64,000 bases of DNA from Histoplasma ohiense (taxonomy: Eukaryota; Ascomycota; Eurotiomycetes; Onygenales; Ajellomycetaceae). Positions 46,087 to 58,275 of this stretch are shown here, one piece after another. The DNA is taken from assembly GCA_017607445.1 (NCBI GenBank), contig JAEVHH010000005.1, forward strand, positions 1,121,001-1,185,000, given 5' to 3'. The notes below the pieces were generated by a model. It was not told the DNA's origin. It made no database searches and worked only from the letters and a program-made list of their open reading frames with translations. Both the position numbers and the translations under genes were made by a program. Numbering within the stretch: the stretch's first letter is position 1; the number at the start of each line of letters is the position of its first letter.

Positions 46087-48076
46087 ATGGCCATTAAAAA
46101 CGGTAAAGCTCGGTCGTTTTGACTTGGTGGCAAGCATCGGCGCTGACCATGTTTAGATATCATCCTGGCTCCGAGCCCCTCTACCACTCGAGGCCAGCCA
46201 ACACAGCTCTCATGCGATTCCAAAGGCGAACGGTTAGCCTATGCAGTACGTTAGGAAACAGATGAGATATGCTTTTACTATCTACTTCTTGAGATCCTAT
46301 TTTGAAAACTGACTTGAGATAACCCGCTGGGAAACCTAGTCTAACAAATCTATCTTCATCCGCTCTATTGACAACCCCTCAATCTCAAGACAATACACAG
46401 ACCACAAAGCGGAAACGACAGTTGCGCGATTCTCACCTTCTGGCTATTATGTCGCCAGCGGTGATGAGAGTGGCACTGTCAGGGTCTGGGACTGCGTCGG
46501 GGAAGGTGTTACAAAGGGCGAATACTTCATTGTCAGCGGCCGCATCAACGACCTTGCATGGGACGGAGACTCGCAGCGGATCATAGCAGTGGGCGAAGGG
46601 AAACAGAGATTTGGCCATTGTTTTACTGCAGATAGCGGCAATTCTGTTGGTGAGGTTACTGGCCACAGCCAGCGAGTCAATTGCGTGTCCATCCGGCAGC
46701 AATGGCCCATTCGCGCTGCCACCGCAGGAGATGACAAGTCCCTAATTTTTTACAATGGTCCACCTTTCAAATTCAACACGAGCACTGGATCGAATCATGT
46801 CAATTATATCTACGGACTCGCTTTCAGCCCGGATGGCGCAAACCTCGTCAGTGTCGGGGGTGATCGACGGATTTGGCTCTACGATGGGAAAACTGGAGAG
46901 ACCAAGGCTCAAATAGGTTCGGGGGAGCACACAGGTAGTATACTGGGTGTCTCCTGGTCGCAGGACTCGCGCAAATTTGTCACAGCCAGCGCAGACCGGA
47001 CGGTAAAGATTTGGGATGTGGAGCATGGGAAAGTCGTGCAGAATTGGAAGATGGGCGAAGAAGGGTCCGTGAGCATACCGGATCAGCAGGTTGGAGTTGT
47101 TTGGCCGGCTGGAAGAAGTGATGGCCTGATTATCAGTCTGGCTCTCTCTGGTAACCTTAACTATCTAACTGAAGGCAGCGAGAGGCCAACTCGCGTCATC
47201 CAAGGTCATCAGAAAAGCATTACCTCCATGGCTCGGTTTGATATAGGCAATAAAGAAACCCTTTGGACTGGGAGTGTCGACGGCAGGCTATACAGCTGCG
47301 ATATAACTCAGGGGTGTGAAGAACGTGTTGACGGCGAGGGTCATCCTAACTATGTCAATGGTCTAGCAGCTACAAGTGAAGGAAATGGTCGCATTTACAG
47401 CGTCGGTTGGGACGACACGATTCGTTCTGTCGACGTAACTACAAACACATATACTGGAAGCGCAACTAAGCTTGCCAGCCAGCCGAAAAACGCCGCCGCC
47501 GCCGCGAATAACATAGTTCTCGTCGCAAACTCGGATGGTGTTGAGATTTTCAAAGACGGTGCTAAAATAGGCAATTTCTCTTGCGAACCTACTTCTCTCA
47601 ACGTCATTGCTGCGCATGGTACCACTGCTGCAATCGGCTGCGATGACTCGTCCGTCCGAATCTGCTCTATTAACAATAACGATCTCGTTCCCTCAGTAGA
47701 AATAAAGGCTTCAAGAAACCCGATCACAGCACTTACCTTCTCGCCAGATGGTTCCTTGTTAGCCGTGGGCGATTCGCGCGGGCGCGTACTAGTTTACAAG
47801 TCAGCAGATGGCAGCATTGTTACAGACCGGTGGACTGCGCATACCGCACGAATCAACTCTCTCGCATGGAATTCCGAGGGCACCCATCTGGCTAGTGGGA
47901 GTCTCGATACAAGCATTTTTATCTGGAGTTTGGCTTGTCCTGGGGACTGGCTGCAGGCACCCAACGCCCACAAGGAAGGGGTCAACGGAGTGGTCTGGAT
48001 CACTGACCGCACTAAGATCGCATCCGTGGGGTCTGATGCTGCGATTAAGATATGGCAGCTCGAAGATCTTAAGTAG
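46087..48076 (+). CDS. AIP1: actin-interacting protein 1 (Aip1/WDR1)
   Basis: Aip1 works with cofilin to disassemble actin filaments in cortical patches. 613 residues, two seven-bladed WD40 propellers. Exons: 46087-46102 (MAIKN), 46157-46245 (IILAPSPSTTRGQPTQLSCD and KGERLAYA), 46340-48076 (SNKSIFIRSIDNPSISRQYT onward). Typical WD blades are visible: GTVRVWD, GRINDLAWDGDSQRIIAVGE, GHSQRVNCVSIRQQWPIRAA, YGLAFSPDGANLVSVGGDRR, GSILGVSWSQDSRKFVTASA, KSITSMARFDIGNKETLWTG and NSLAWNSEGTHLASGSLDTS. The end AAIKIWQLEDLK is in family position. Introns of 54 and 94 nt both have GCTGAC/ACTGAC branch sites. The 16-nt first exon is inferred from the splice signals and is the least certain part. Confidence 0.9.
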
Positions 48077-48508
48077 ATAAACCACGAGTTGATGCGCCAT
48101 TAATCACCATGAAATCAGTTCGTTTCGGATTTCCTGTGACCTCGAGGTGGTTGCTAGCTTAGCTCCTGGCCTTGAATGAATGAATGGATTAATGTTATTT
48201 GATTCTTACAGGTGTGGAATGATGACCTGCCTAATACTATAGCTATCCGTTTATACGTGCAAAATAATGTTTATTAGTTATTTGAATAAGGTTTCTTACC
48301 TATAATTTTATGTAAATTTTTGGGGGCTTGCAATTAGTGTACTTCGTGTGGCAGTAATTAGTTGAAATCGTGGACCTTGTCCCGATCCGCATTGAAGCAC
48401 TGGTTAAATAAATATCTTGCCAGTGACAAACCACCACCGCTGGGCAACAACATCAATGCCAACCACTGAATCTGCGCACCGAGCCATGTGGGAAAGTTCC
48501 CAAACGTG
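48077..48508. other. intergenic, AIP1 3' flank and upstream region of the Bre4-like gene
   Basis: 432 bp, AT-rich in the first 300 bases. No coding signal; an 81-codon minus-strand frame at 48358-48603 overlaps the inferred first exon of the next gene and was rejected. Confidence 0.45.
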
Positions 48509-51500
48509 ATGACGCCTGCCTCATCCACGGCTCGTCGCTTCGTCAGACCCAAGGTAAATAATGAATTTCCGCTTTTTGCTCTTGTCGGCGCAATAGCTCT
48601 CAACCTCTGGTGTATTTTGCTGACAGAGCTCGCGTTCTAGCTCAGACAAGTCTCCTTCATCTTTCCGAGTACTGGGCAACGACGCAGAGGCCTTATCAAT
48701 TTATCGCGGGACAGGGAAAATGGTGGCTTGGGGGAAAGAGAACCGTTACTTGGCCGCAGTGCCGCGACTTCAAGCACCATATCCGAGACCTTCTGGTGCA
48801 AATGCTCTGAAAAGTTTACAAGCCTTGCATATGCACTATACTTATTTATCACTTCCGAAGCGGGCAAAGGTGTGATCAAATGCAGCATTGCTTATTTGAT
48901 TGGCACCTTGGGGACGTTTTTACCAGTATTTGCAGCTTTTCTTGGGCGGCAAGATGGAAAGCATATGGTGGCTACGATAACGGTTTACTTCCATCCAGCG
49001 AGGACGAGGGGTAGCATGATATTAGCAACTATGCACGCCTTCTTAGCGTTTATATATGCAACCTTCATATCTGTGGCTAGCATGGGTATTTCACTGTTCT
49101 TTGAGGACAAACTCGATCTCCTTCCGCTTGGAAACGCGATCGTCCTTCTCGTTTTCTGCGGAGGCGGCCTGGGCTTCGTTGGATGGGTCAAGCTTCGGCG
49201 TGCTGACCCGTTGGCGAATGTGGCCTGCTCTCTTGCGTCCCTGGCTATTATTACAGTTCTGACAAAGGAGGGAGCTGTTCAACAGGGTGATTTGTCTCTT
49301 GTTAAAATATTCCAGGTTTTAAAAATGATTGTGATGGGAGCAATCGCGACTATGACCGTCTGTTTTCTACTCTTTCCCGTGTCTGCAAGAACGCAACTTC
49401 GCAAAGATTTGGTTGAGATTACTAGTTCACTGGGAACTATGCTAGCAATCATTACTGAAAGCTTCCTGCAAGGCTCTGCAGAATACCTTGGCCAGAACTC
49501 CTTCAAAAATGCTTCAAACCGGAACAAAAAGGCCTATGTTGCTGTTGATAAGTGGCTTCAAGAGGCTAAATTCGAACACTACTTTGCCGGGACGGAAAGA
49601 GAATATCGCCTCGAAAAAAAGCTTGTTCGGTGTATCCAGGACATCACCCAAAATATCGGAGGACTTCAGAGCGCTGCTTCTCTTCAATTTGACCTTTTAA
49701 AACAATCGTACCAACCTTCGCACGTTTCTCCCGCCCAAGAAGGAATTTCCTCTTCCTATATTGGCTCCGGATTATACCCCTCAATTTTCTCGCCAACTGC
49801 ACAGTCTCTAGAGGAACCGACTAAGCCAAACCCGATTCTGGATATAGCACATTGTGACAGGCCAACAACAGGCTTAGATCAGACCCTCTTAATTTCCAGC
49901 CAAGGAAATGACTTCGTTCCACAGTCTCCCGCAGATATATTCGAGAAGTTCATTGCCCACCTTGGCCCTTCAATGGTATTTACTGCTTGGTCAATTTCTT
50001 GGAATATAACTCTCCAATTTCTCAGCGACATACTAACTTTTCTTTCTTTCTTTCTTTGTTTGTTTGGGGTAGCGTGCACTCGCATACACGGTGACAGAAA
50101 TCCTTGGAGACATTCCGTACAGCACAGGCCCAGAATATGAAGTCGCCATTAATTGCAAATTTCGTACCAGCCTGGATCGAGCTCTTAATTTATATCAAAG
50201 TGCACGAAATGATGCATTGAATGTGGTATACCCGCAGAAAGATTTTGTTAAGACCAAGTCAGTTGAGACGGAAGCTGACTTCGAAAAAGTTGCAGCAAGT
50301 TGTGGCCATTTCAGTTTTTCTCTCCAAGCGTTTGCTGAACAACTCAAAGAAATCCTAGAAGTTCTTGATGAACTTAAATTGGAAACAGATGAGCGGCCGA
50401 ATGGCAGGTCCTGGGGTTGGCTCAGATTTTGGCGCCCCACCCCTCCTGACCATATCAATAAATGGACTGCAGTTTCAAGTAAGTAATTCTCCAAATCCGT
50501 ACGTTTTTGCATAAAATAGTAACGGTGCAAATAGGGTCAGAGACTGAGCGTGGGGAAACGAGTGTTTCGCCCGGAAATTCCTCTATGCAAGGTAAAGATA
50601 CCTCGTTGCAACCGCCAGATCATCCATCAGCGAGAGACAAGTTTAGGTACAAAATTTGGAAAGCACTCCGTATCTTCCGACGAGACGAAACAAAATTCTC
50701 AATCAAAGTCGGTGCCGGAGCCGCTCTGTACGCTCTCCCTTCCTTCATACCATCGACGAGACCTTTCTATTCTTATTGGCGGGGGGAGTGGGGCCTGCTA
50801 TCCTATATGCTTGTTTGCTCTATGACAATTGGTGCGTCCAATACAACTGGATATGCTAGGTTCTTGGGAACAAATTTTGGAGCGATATGCGCTTTTGTTG
50901 CTTGGAAAATCACTTCCGGAAACGTTTTTGCCCTTGCATTCATCGGCTGGGTGATGGCATTCTGCACCGCCTTCCTTATTTTGGTTAAAAGCCAGGGTCC
51001 CATGGGGCGTTTTATCATGCTCACTTACAACCTCACTGTTCTATATGCTTACTCTCTCTCAAGAAATGATATTGATGATGGCAAAGATGAAGGCGGGGAC
51101 ACACCGATAGTACTTGACATTGCTGTTCACCGTGTCGTTGCTGTCTTGACTGGCATTATTTGGGGAATCCTAATCACTCGGGTGATCTGGCCTATCAGTG
51201 CGCGAAGAACGCTGAAAGACGGTCTAAGTTTGCTGTGGCTCCGGATGAGCGTGATATGGAAACGAGAACCCCTGTCGACGATGACGGATGGAAAGCCTGC
51301 CATTGCATATTTCACCCCTCGGGAAAAATTAGAGCTCCAGAGATTCCTGGTCCATTTGGAGACGCTTCATACTTCGGCACGGTCAGAGTTTGAATTGCGC
51401 GGCCCGTTTCCCGATGCTACGTATGTAACGCTGCTTAGCCGAACACGACGGATGTTAGATGCTGTCCAGGCCATGAATCTCGAGATCATGAAGAATCTAA

Positions 51501-51999
51501 CTGCTTCAGAAGGCGAGATGGCGTTGTTAGCATATACCCTTCCGCAGAGAATGCAACTGTCTGCACGAATAAGCCATTTGTTGTCTGGTATGTTATCCTT
51601 TCTCACTTTTCGTTCGTTTCGCTTGCACCCTGGAACTAATGCCCTGCGCAGTGGTCGCATCCTCCATGAAACTTGAGTATCCTCTGAATGATTCTCTGCC
51701 GGAAATAGAGCATTCGCGAGACAGGCTCCTCGCGCGATTGCACCGTTTCCGCCAAGATACCACGGTGTCTCGGTTGACAACAGATGAAGACTACGCCTTA
51801 CTCTATGCATATGGTATGTTTGCCAGCTCATCTTTCCCCTGCAGGAAATTCTTACGATATATCGGCAACGTACTGACGATTGTACGAATTTTGTGCAGTT
51901 CTAGTTACCGGACAGTTGGGAGATGAAATAATGGCGATTATTGGTGAATTAAGCAAACTATTTGGGATACTAGATGAGGATGTACTGAAGCTCCATTAG
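48509..51999 (+). CDS. Bre4-like membrane protein of the FUSC/aromatic acid exporter (ArAE) family
   Basis: About 1033 residues in six exons: 48509-48553, 48641-49975, 50073-50478, 50535-51587, 51652-51813, 51899-51999; all junctions keep frame. Two blocks of membrane helices are seen. The first has KGVIKCSIAYLIGTLGTFLP, FHPARTRGSMILATMHAFLA, LGNAIVLLVFCGGGLGFVGW and IVMGAIATMTVCFLLFPVSA. The second has IKVGAGAALYALPSFIPSTR, WGLLSYMLVCSMTIGASNTT, NVFALAFIGWVMAFCTAFLI and RVVAVLTGIIWGILITRVIW. Helical cytosolic regions follow each block, matching ArAE_2_N + FUSC_2 + ArAE_2 architecture (yeast BRE4/YGL140C). Transport substrate unknown; yeast bre4 mutants are brefeldin A-sensitive. The short first exon MTPASSTARRFVRPK is inferred: no ATG exists in frame in exon 2, and a GTAAAT donor, GCTGAC branch and TTCTAG acceptor are well spaced. 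Confidence 0.82.
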
Positions 52000-52411
52000 G
52001 ATGGGGACAGGGCACGTTTTATTTAATCCATGAAAAATAATTCCATCTCTTGTAATAATATGTTTATGTTTATATTCAAGCGAACAGAGATATTCAAAAT
52101 ATCCAAATATCGTATGTACAGTACCAACAATCGAAAGTCTATCCTGGTCCAAACTTAAACCCACGCACTCTCTAATCACCACCGCCCCCATCCGAACTTC
52201 ACTCCACGCCATACCAAGGCACAACCAACAACTCTTCCATCAGATATCCAGCATCCTCCCCGATATCCCGTCTCTCAATGACCTCTCTTCCCCTTTCCCA
52301 TCATCTTTGGTATATATCCGTCCATTCCTTTTGCATGAGGGCCTAATCCACGTCCTCCTCTGGCTTCGCGCAGCCCCTCGCGCTGGTGGTCCTTTTTGGC
52401 CCTGAAACACG
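52000..52411. other. intergenic between tandem genes
   Basis: 412 bp with ATGTACAGT at 52114-52122 and a pyrimidine-rich stretch (52240-52400) that is probably the HFI1 leader. No coding signal. Confidence 0.45.
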
Positions 52412-53927
52412 ATGCAGATCGATCCCGCGGCTCTGACTGGGACAAATTCATCGTCTACCATCCCGGCGACCAAGCAACCTGTTGTCCCCCCTCCGGTAAC
52501 CACCCAGAAAGCATCCAAAGCTCTCATTTCTGTTCCGCGACTTGACCTTGAGCCGATATACACGGAGTTAAAGGCGGCCATCGGCATCCAATGGACGGAG
52601 TACAAGGAGGCCATCGCTCTCCTTCTTCTAGGTGCGTTTATTATAACTACGCTTCCTTTTCGTTAACCAACTAGAAGAGGACATATTATTCTAACGCTGC
52701 ACTTCCGTCTATTTTTTCCCTTGTGCGCGGGGTGCAAAAGGCCATTTAAACCAGAATGAATTCTCATCGCGAGTCGATCATTTTCTCTCTTCCGACCCCA
52801 AAATCGAACACCTACATAACAATTTCGTATGCGCAATCATCGGAAACCTTACGAGAGACCTTCCAGACCATGGCGTTGCAAGCTGGGTTTCGGCGAACGA
52901 TAAACCGACAGTAGTATCGAAACCTGTATCAGGCGATGCTGCGGAACAGAGACTTAAAACGGAGATTAAACAATTACCGCCAAAGGATAGACGCCGGTTA
53001 AAAGCGCTTCCTGAGGTATGTTTGCCTATGTCTATACAGGTGGGTATGAAGAGACGGTGGTGATCTAACCGGTATATATGTTTCCCTCTTAATAGCCGGA
53101 CCCGCATTCTCTACCCAATCCACTGGAAGAGTATCATCAGGCCAAACAGATCCGTCTCCCAGATCAAGTGCCCGCCAGTGCTGGAGGCCTGAACAAGACA
53201 AGTAGGTGGATAACAGTACATGAATGGTGGCGTGATGTGAATAGAAGTTAACTTCATGCTTTTAGATTGGGAACTCGAAATTCGGAAACGTTACGCGCAA
53301 CCCCTCGCTTCTGAAATCGGAGAATTTCCAGATGCAGATTCGATATATGCGCGCATGGTCCCGATATGCTACGAGGAATCGGTGGTTAATGCGGCTTCAT
53401 TTCCATGCGCGGTGTTTATGTCCATCGCAACCGAAAATTTCGTTAAGGAGTTCCTGTCCATCGTGTTCGCAAGAACAAGACTAAATGGGCCATCAGGGAC
53501 CATCAATGGTACCATGACGCGGAAATACCGGCGGCAACTTGAACGGGAAGAAATGGCATTCACCCGTGGAGAGCTAGTGAAGAATACCACCAGCGGCTTC
53601 TTACCTGTTGAAGCTAAGGAAGCGAGCACAAGACAGGCGCTGGGTGTCCCGGACTTGAGATTGGCTCTGGAACTTGGCGGCGGTCTGCTGGGGCATATGC
53701 CCCTGGTTGTCGATGAGATATTGGGCGGATATGTTGAGGAAGAGCTTGAAGCTGAACGACAAGACTACCTGGAGAGTATAAACGATACTAACAATCTAAA
53801 TGGCATCGATGGGTACTCTGACGATATGGATATCGATGAATCTGGTTGGGAGTGGGATGGCGCAACTTCGAAGGATCGAGCACAGCTAGGAAGCCTTCTC
53901 GATGATTGCCTTTCGATGGCTGCGTGA
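52412..53927 (+). CDS. HFI1: SAGA coactivator core subunit Hfi1/Ada1
   Basis: A 420-residue nuclear protein in four exons (52412-52631, 52741-53015, 53096-53201, 53266-53927). The SAGA-Tad1 domain begins near residue 48: VPRLDLEPIYTELKAAIGIQ, W..YKEAIALLLLGHLNQNEF, RVDHFLSSDPKIEHLHNNFV and CAIIGNLTRDLPDHGVASWV. A linker NKTNWELEIRKRYAQPLASE leads to the histone-fold-like region EFPDADSIYARMVPICYEES, SIATENFVKEFLSIVFARTR. The C-terminus is acidic (YSDDMDIDESGWEWDG). In SAGA, Ada1 pairs with Taf12 through its histone fold and is needed for complex integrity. All introns (109, 80, 64 nt) preserve frame. Domain order and length fit the fungal family well. Confidence 0.9.
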
Positions 53928-54955
53928 GACATGTATTTGCTGCTCTCATCAGTTCTACTTTCGCTTCATGTTCCATTAATTCTTCTGATCCGGGGAGGTA
54001 GGTTATGCATTTACCATTGGAGTGGGTGAGTCGGTGAGAAGGCGTTAGGGACTGGTTTCGTATTTTGTTCTCCGCCACCTTTGAATGTCTTTGCTTATTT
54101 ATTCCCTTTGGCCGTTTGCTTTTTTGCGCCCTGCGCCTTTGTTTTCACTTCTCATATCTTTTCTCTGCTTGCTTTTTGTATACATGACTACCGACCGTGA
54201 TGGGTTGGGCTCATTACTCGTTACATTGGGATACTTTTACGTGGTTTTCACGCTTTGGAGGGTCTGGTGCATTGTTGATCCACGGCTTCTTTTTTGCTTC
54301 TGTTCTTCATTCTGGTTTTCCTTCTTGTACCTATATACTTATACTTCCGACGGGTGAGCCTTGTGTGAACTATATTGCTCACAGGATCATCATTACTGGG
54401 CATCATGCTCCACTGTTCTAGGTAATTTTCTATATAATACCCAGGAGGAGTGGTTTCATTGCTAATATGGTTTGAGCTGGAAAGCGAAGGCTGAGCCCTC
54501 TCGTTCTGTTGTTCCTTGAATATCCGCAGAGATTGCTTGTCTTTTCGTACCAGCCATTGCGCGCAGTCATTGAGCGCGATTCGCGATTCGGGATTCGGGA
54601 TATTATTGTTATATACTCCATTGTCCAAGTTCATACATATTGTAATTTTGAACGCGTTGGTGTATTTGAATTAATAAAAATCAGAGCAGGTATCTTCATA
54701 TCATTATCATAGGTATATCATTCTAGCAATTTCCATTAACTGTTAGGAAACAACTGTGTTTTACAAAAGAAAAAAAAATAATCACAAGGTATTCACCAGA
54801 TTTCCCATGTTTGAAAAACTTCCCAGCAAAAAAAAAAAAAAAGAAAAAACCACCCGGAAATTTGAGGGATAAACCATAAAAAATCTATGTGAATACAGCT
54901 TCAAGACTGAAACGAAATCGGGAGTGTATATTTAGCATTCAAAATTATCATTATT
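53928..54955. other. intergenic between convergent HFI1 and PRP6
   Basis: 1 kb of T-rich then A-rich DNA, consistent with two facing 3' ends. A short tandem array of GATTCG(C/G)-type units lies at about 54578-54601. No coding signal. Confidence 0.45.
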
Positions 54956-57900
54956 CTATTCTAAACGCGCCGCCGTGAGTTTTAGGATTTCCTCCGTCGA
55001 CTTTTGCGCATTGACTGGATCTTTCGCAACAGATTGCCAAACCTCACCGTGCCTCGGCTCGCTGGATATGCATTTGCTGATGACGTCTTCTCTTTTTTCC
55101 TGTTGGATAGACGAGGATGCATTAGACATGTTTCATGGCCACCAGTTTGAGCGATTCAGAAGTTGTGAATGGTAGGGAAGGGCTTGTCTTCTTACATCTG
55201 TACCATGTTGCAACAAGAACTTATAATACCACGCCCACACATCGCCCAAATCGCTATTCGAGACAATGGCCTTCTCAAACCATGTCATTGCCTTATCAAG
55301 TCTTCGCTCACCCCAAAAGATGCGCGCTACTGTCACGAAGAGGATAGGATCATTATCCACTTTCTTGATAGCTTCCAGGCTTCGCGGCTTCCGGTGAGTC
55401 CGCGGCTCCAGGTGCCAGATACTCTCGCTCCATAGTAGACCTGAATTAGGGACTTCTCGTAAAGCTTTTGCCATGAGCACTTTGGCCTGTCCTATGTTAT
55501 TTGCACGCCGTTCAACACGCACGGTTTCAGTCCAGAGTTCCGCGTTCTTGGGCACTGCAAGACGCGCTCGGTCGAGAATAGATCGTGCCTTGACGACAAC
55601 CCCTGCTTTTTCTTCGAGGCGAGATGCGAGGAGCCACAAGGGTACGGATCTAGGGCACGCCCTGGTACCGGTTCCATATGCTTCTCTGGCCTGGGGGTAT
55701 TTATTTTGTTCTTCATATATTTGGCCTTTCATCATCCACAACTTATCGGCTTTAGGGTAAAGCTGAAGCCCTTGGTTGGCGAGGTCGAGAGCCTGTTCCG
55801 TGTTTCCCAACTGGCGCTCAAAAGCCACGCTCTTGATCCAGACACGGTCGGTTCCAGCTTCGCGACGCGCGGTAGAGAGGAGTTCCCTTGCATGTTCAGT
55901 CTGATTCGCATCTGCTTCTAGCTTGACGGCTGCGAGCCAGATGTCTTCATTATTTGGATTTTGATTAAACGCTCTTCCAAGTACTCTTCTGGCATTGTCA
56001 ATTTCACCAGCTTGCCATTTTTCCTTGGCAAGCTGCATCCACAGATTCTCGCTTTGTGGGCAGGCTTCCACAGCCTTCTCCAACAACTGCCAGAGGCTTT
56101 CTTTAGTGCCATGGTTACGTTCCAAGTCGGCTGCAGCAAGCCAGATAGTCTTCTTATTGACAAATACTCGCAGCGCGTAAGCATATATCGCTCTCGCAGT
56201 TTCGTATTTAGCCCTAGCAATGCTCCCTCTCGCGTCTTCCATCCAGATATCTTTCCGATCATCATCTTCATCCAAGCCCCAGCCCAAGGTTTCCCGAATA
56301 ATAGCAGCGCAAGTAAGGACTGCTCCTTCTTCCTCACACTTTTCCGCCTCTCCGATCCACTCTTCTCGTTTTAGCATGGCAGATTCCCTTGCTAATTCTT
56401 GGACAGCCCGTTTCATCACGTTGACCTTGCCAGCAGTCCCCATTTGTTCTTGAAGTCGAGCAGCCGCAACCCAAACCTCGTGGCTAGTTGGGACTGCCTT
56501 TCGCGCAGCATTTAGGACCTTTTGCGCATTTTCTGGAGTTTCAAGACGAGCCAAGGCCAGCCATAGCTCCACTGAAAGAGGTATCATTTCAGTTGCTTTG
56601 GCAAGAAGAAGGCGTGCATCTGCTGGGTCTTCTTCAAGGTTAACGGCTTCCTTCCAAATAGCAACAGACTGTGGAATATGGAGAATTGCTTGTCTAAGAA
56701 CATTCTTTTTGGCCCGCGGGTCTGATTCTAGTCTCATGGCCTCAATCCAGAGCCTAGTTGAGGTGTCGTTATTTTTTATCGCGTTGGCCGCAATGATCTT
56801 CGCATTGTGATTATCATTAAGCCTTATATTTTCCAGCCACGCATCTTCACTTTTCGGGCATAATTCACATCCTTTAGCAATATAGCTCCTTGCAGCAACG
56901 ATCCGTCCCGCGATTTCTTCTAAACGAGCGATAGCTATCCATCCTGGTGCATATTTAGGGTTTGTTTTAGTGACTGATTCCAACAACACTCGGACTCGCT
57001 TAATATCTCCAATCTCCACTTCCCCTGCCTTCAGCTCGGACTTGGTTAGACTTGTCAAATAACCCTTTGGATCGATGTTGGTTGCGCTTCCAGCTGTCGC
57101 ATCGCCTGTCGACCCCTGAGCAGCCTGATCAAGTCTAACCTGAAGGACTTTATCTCTCGCAGCACCAATATCTGCAAAGTTTGTGATTGTGCCATCCGTC
57201 TCCCCACGCGGTACTGCAGTTTCTGTGCCGTCTTCAGCGACAGTAGTGCTGAATTCTGTAGAATCTCTTGCGCTAGCAATAACACTATCTGGTACGGCAT
57301 AGAATCGATTTCTCAAGTTTTGCTTGGCCCGTCGGTTTTTCCCCGTCAGATCACCGACCTCCGGGATATTTGCCCAATCTTCATCGGTTACTGTAGCTAG
57401 GGAGCGTTTGAGGTCTGCAAATTGCTGCTGGATTTTGGGGTTGTTTCGTTCGTATTCTTCGCGCTCTTGTTTTTCTCGAGCTTCCCTAGGGTAGAGAAAG
57501 GATTTTCATGTCGGCAATCTATCCAAAATGCTTCATGGAAACACGATAAACCCACAGCTTTCAAAATGATAGGATTGGAGAGATAAGTTTGTGAAAAGAA
57601 AAAGGGGGAGACAAACCTTCTTAATTTCCGCCTCCTGTCCATCTTTTCATCCACCTCCTGATATATGCGATCCGCCTCGTCATCATCCCTGTCGTACTGT
57701 CCGTATGCGAAGAGGCCAACCTCATTTTCGGGGTCTTGAAACCGGTCATCCTCCTCCTCTTCAATTGCTTTATCAGCTTTGTCCCCCTTGCCCTTTTCAC
57801 CTCTATTTGACGAGCCATATGCGGTTGGAGGAGCTGCACCGAGTAAAAGTGCGCGTTTCGTCAGGGCTTCCTGTATCTGCTCTGGAGTGGGACCCTCCCT

Positions 57901-58008
57901 AGCTGGGCCCAAGTCTGACCGAGTGGTGAATCCGGTGGCACCCCGTCCTAAACCAGCAACATAATTTTCTGGGGCAGGCTGGCTGAGAAAGTCTTTACGG
58001 CCTGTCAT
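54956..58008 (-). CDS. PRP6: U4/U6.U5 tri-snRNP splicing factor Prp6/Prp1 (HAT repeats)
   Basis: 941 residues in three exons (58008-57617, 57485-55196, 55099-54956). The N-terminal PRP1 domain is clear: MTGRKDFLSQPAPENYVAGL, FTTRSDLGPARE, FQDPENEVGLFAYGQYDRDD, EADRIYQEVDEKMDRRRKLR and DLKRSLATVTDEDWANIPEV. It is followed by helical HAT/TPR repeats: APGWIAIARLEEIAGRIVAA, ELWLALARLETPENAQKVLN, TIWLAAADLERNHGTKESLW and VPLWLLASRLEEKAGVVVKA. The last exon gives EKREDVISKCISSEPRHGEV and WQSVAKDPVNAQKS, the conserved end of the family. The donor at 55195 (GAT|GTAAGA) rather than an earlier GT at 55203 is required for frame. Prp6 bridges U5 and U4/U6 in the tri-snRNP. Head-to-head with DIM1, 267 bp apart. 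Confidence 0.94.
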
Positions 58009-58275
58009 AATGTATCAAAAGATTACACAAACTCTTAGTTCAAGGAGAAAGAGAACGAGATAGCTGAGATCCGGCGGAGCTTTGTTGCATTCTGAGGGAA
58101 CCGTATTTTCTAGCCTTCACCAACCTATCTCGGAACCCGCAACAACATAAATCCGGACATACATCCAAATCACGAAAATTATTCTCATCCCACCAAGAAG
58201 ATGCGACAGAGAGGCAGCGGGAGTTTATTATTACCACTATTCCGACTATCTGGCCGGCAGCTGAGCAGAGCAAAG
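58009..58275. promoter_or_regulatory. compact divergent promoter of PRP6 and DIM1
   Basis: Only 267 bp separate the two opposite start codons, so both promoters must lie here. In-frame ATG at 58201 could extend Dim1 by 25 residues but that segment does not resemble the family start. Confidence 0.55.

Noticed and set aside
48358..48603. 81-codon minus-strand frame
   Set aside because: No family resemblance, and it overlaps the inferred first exon of the Bre4-like gene and its intron.
55202..55204. Alternative PRP6 donor at CATG|GTACAG
   Set aside because: It leaves the last exon out of frame; the donor GAT|GTAAGA at 55195 restores the conserved C-terminus.
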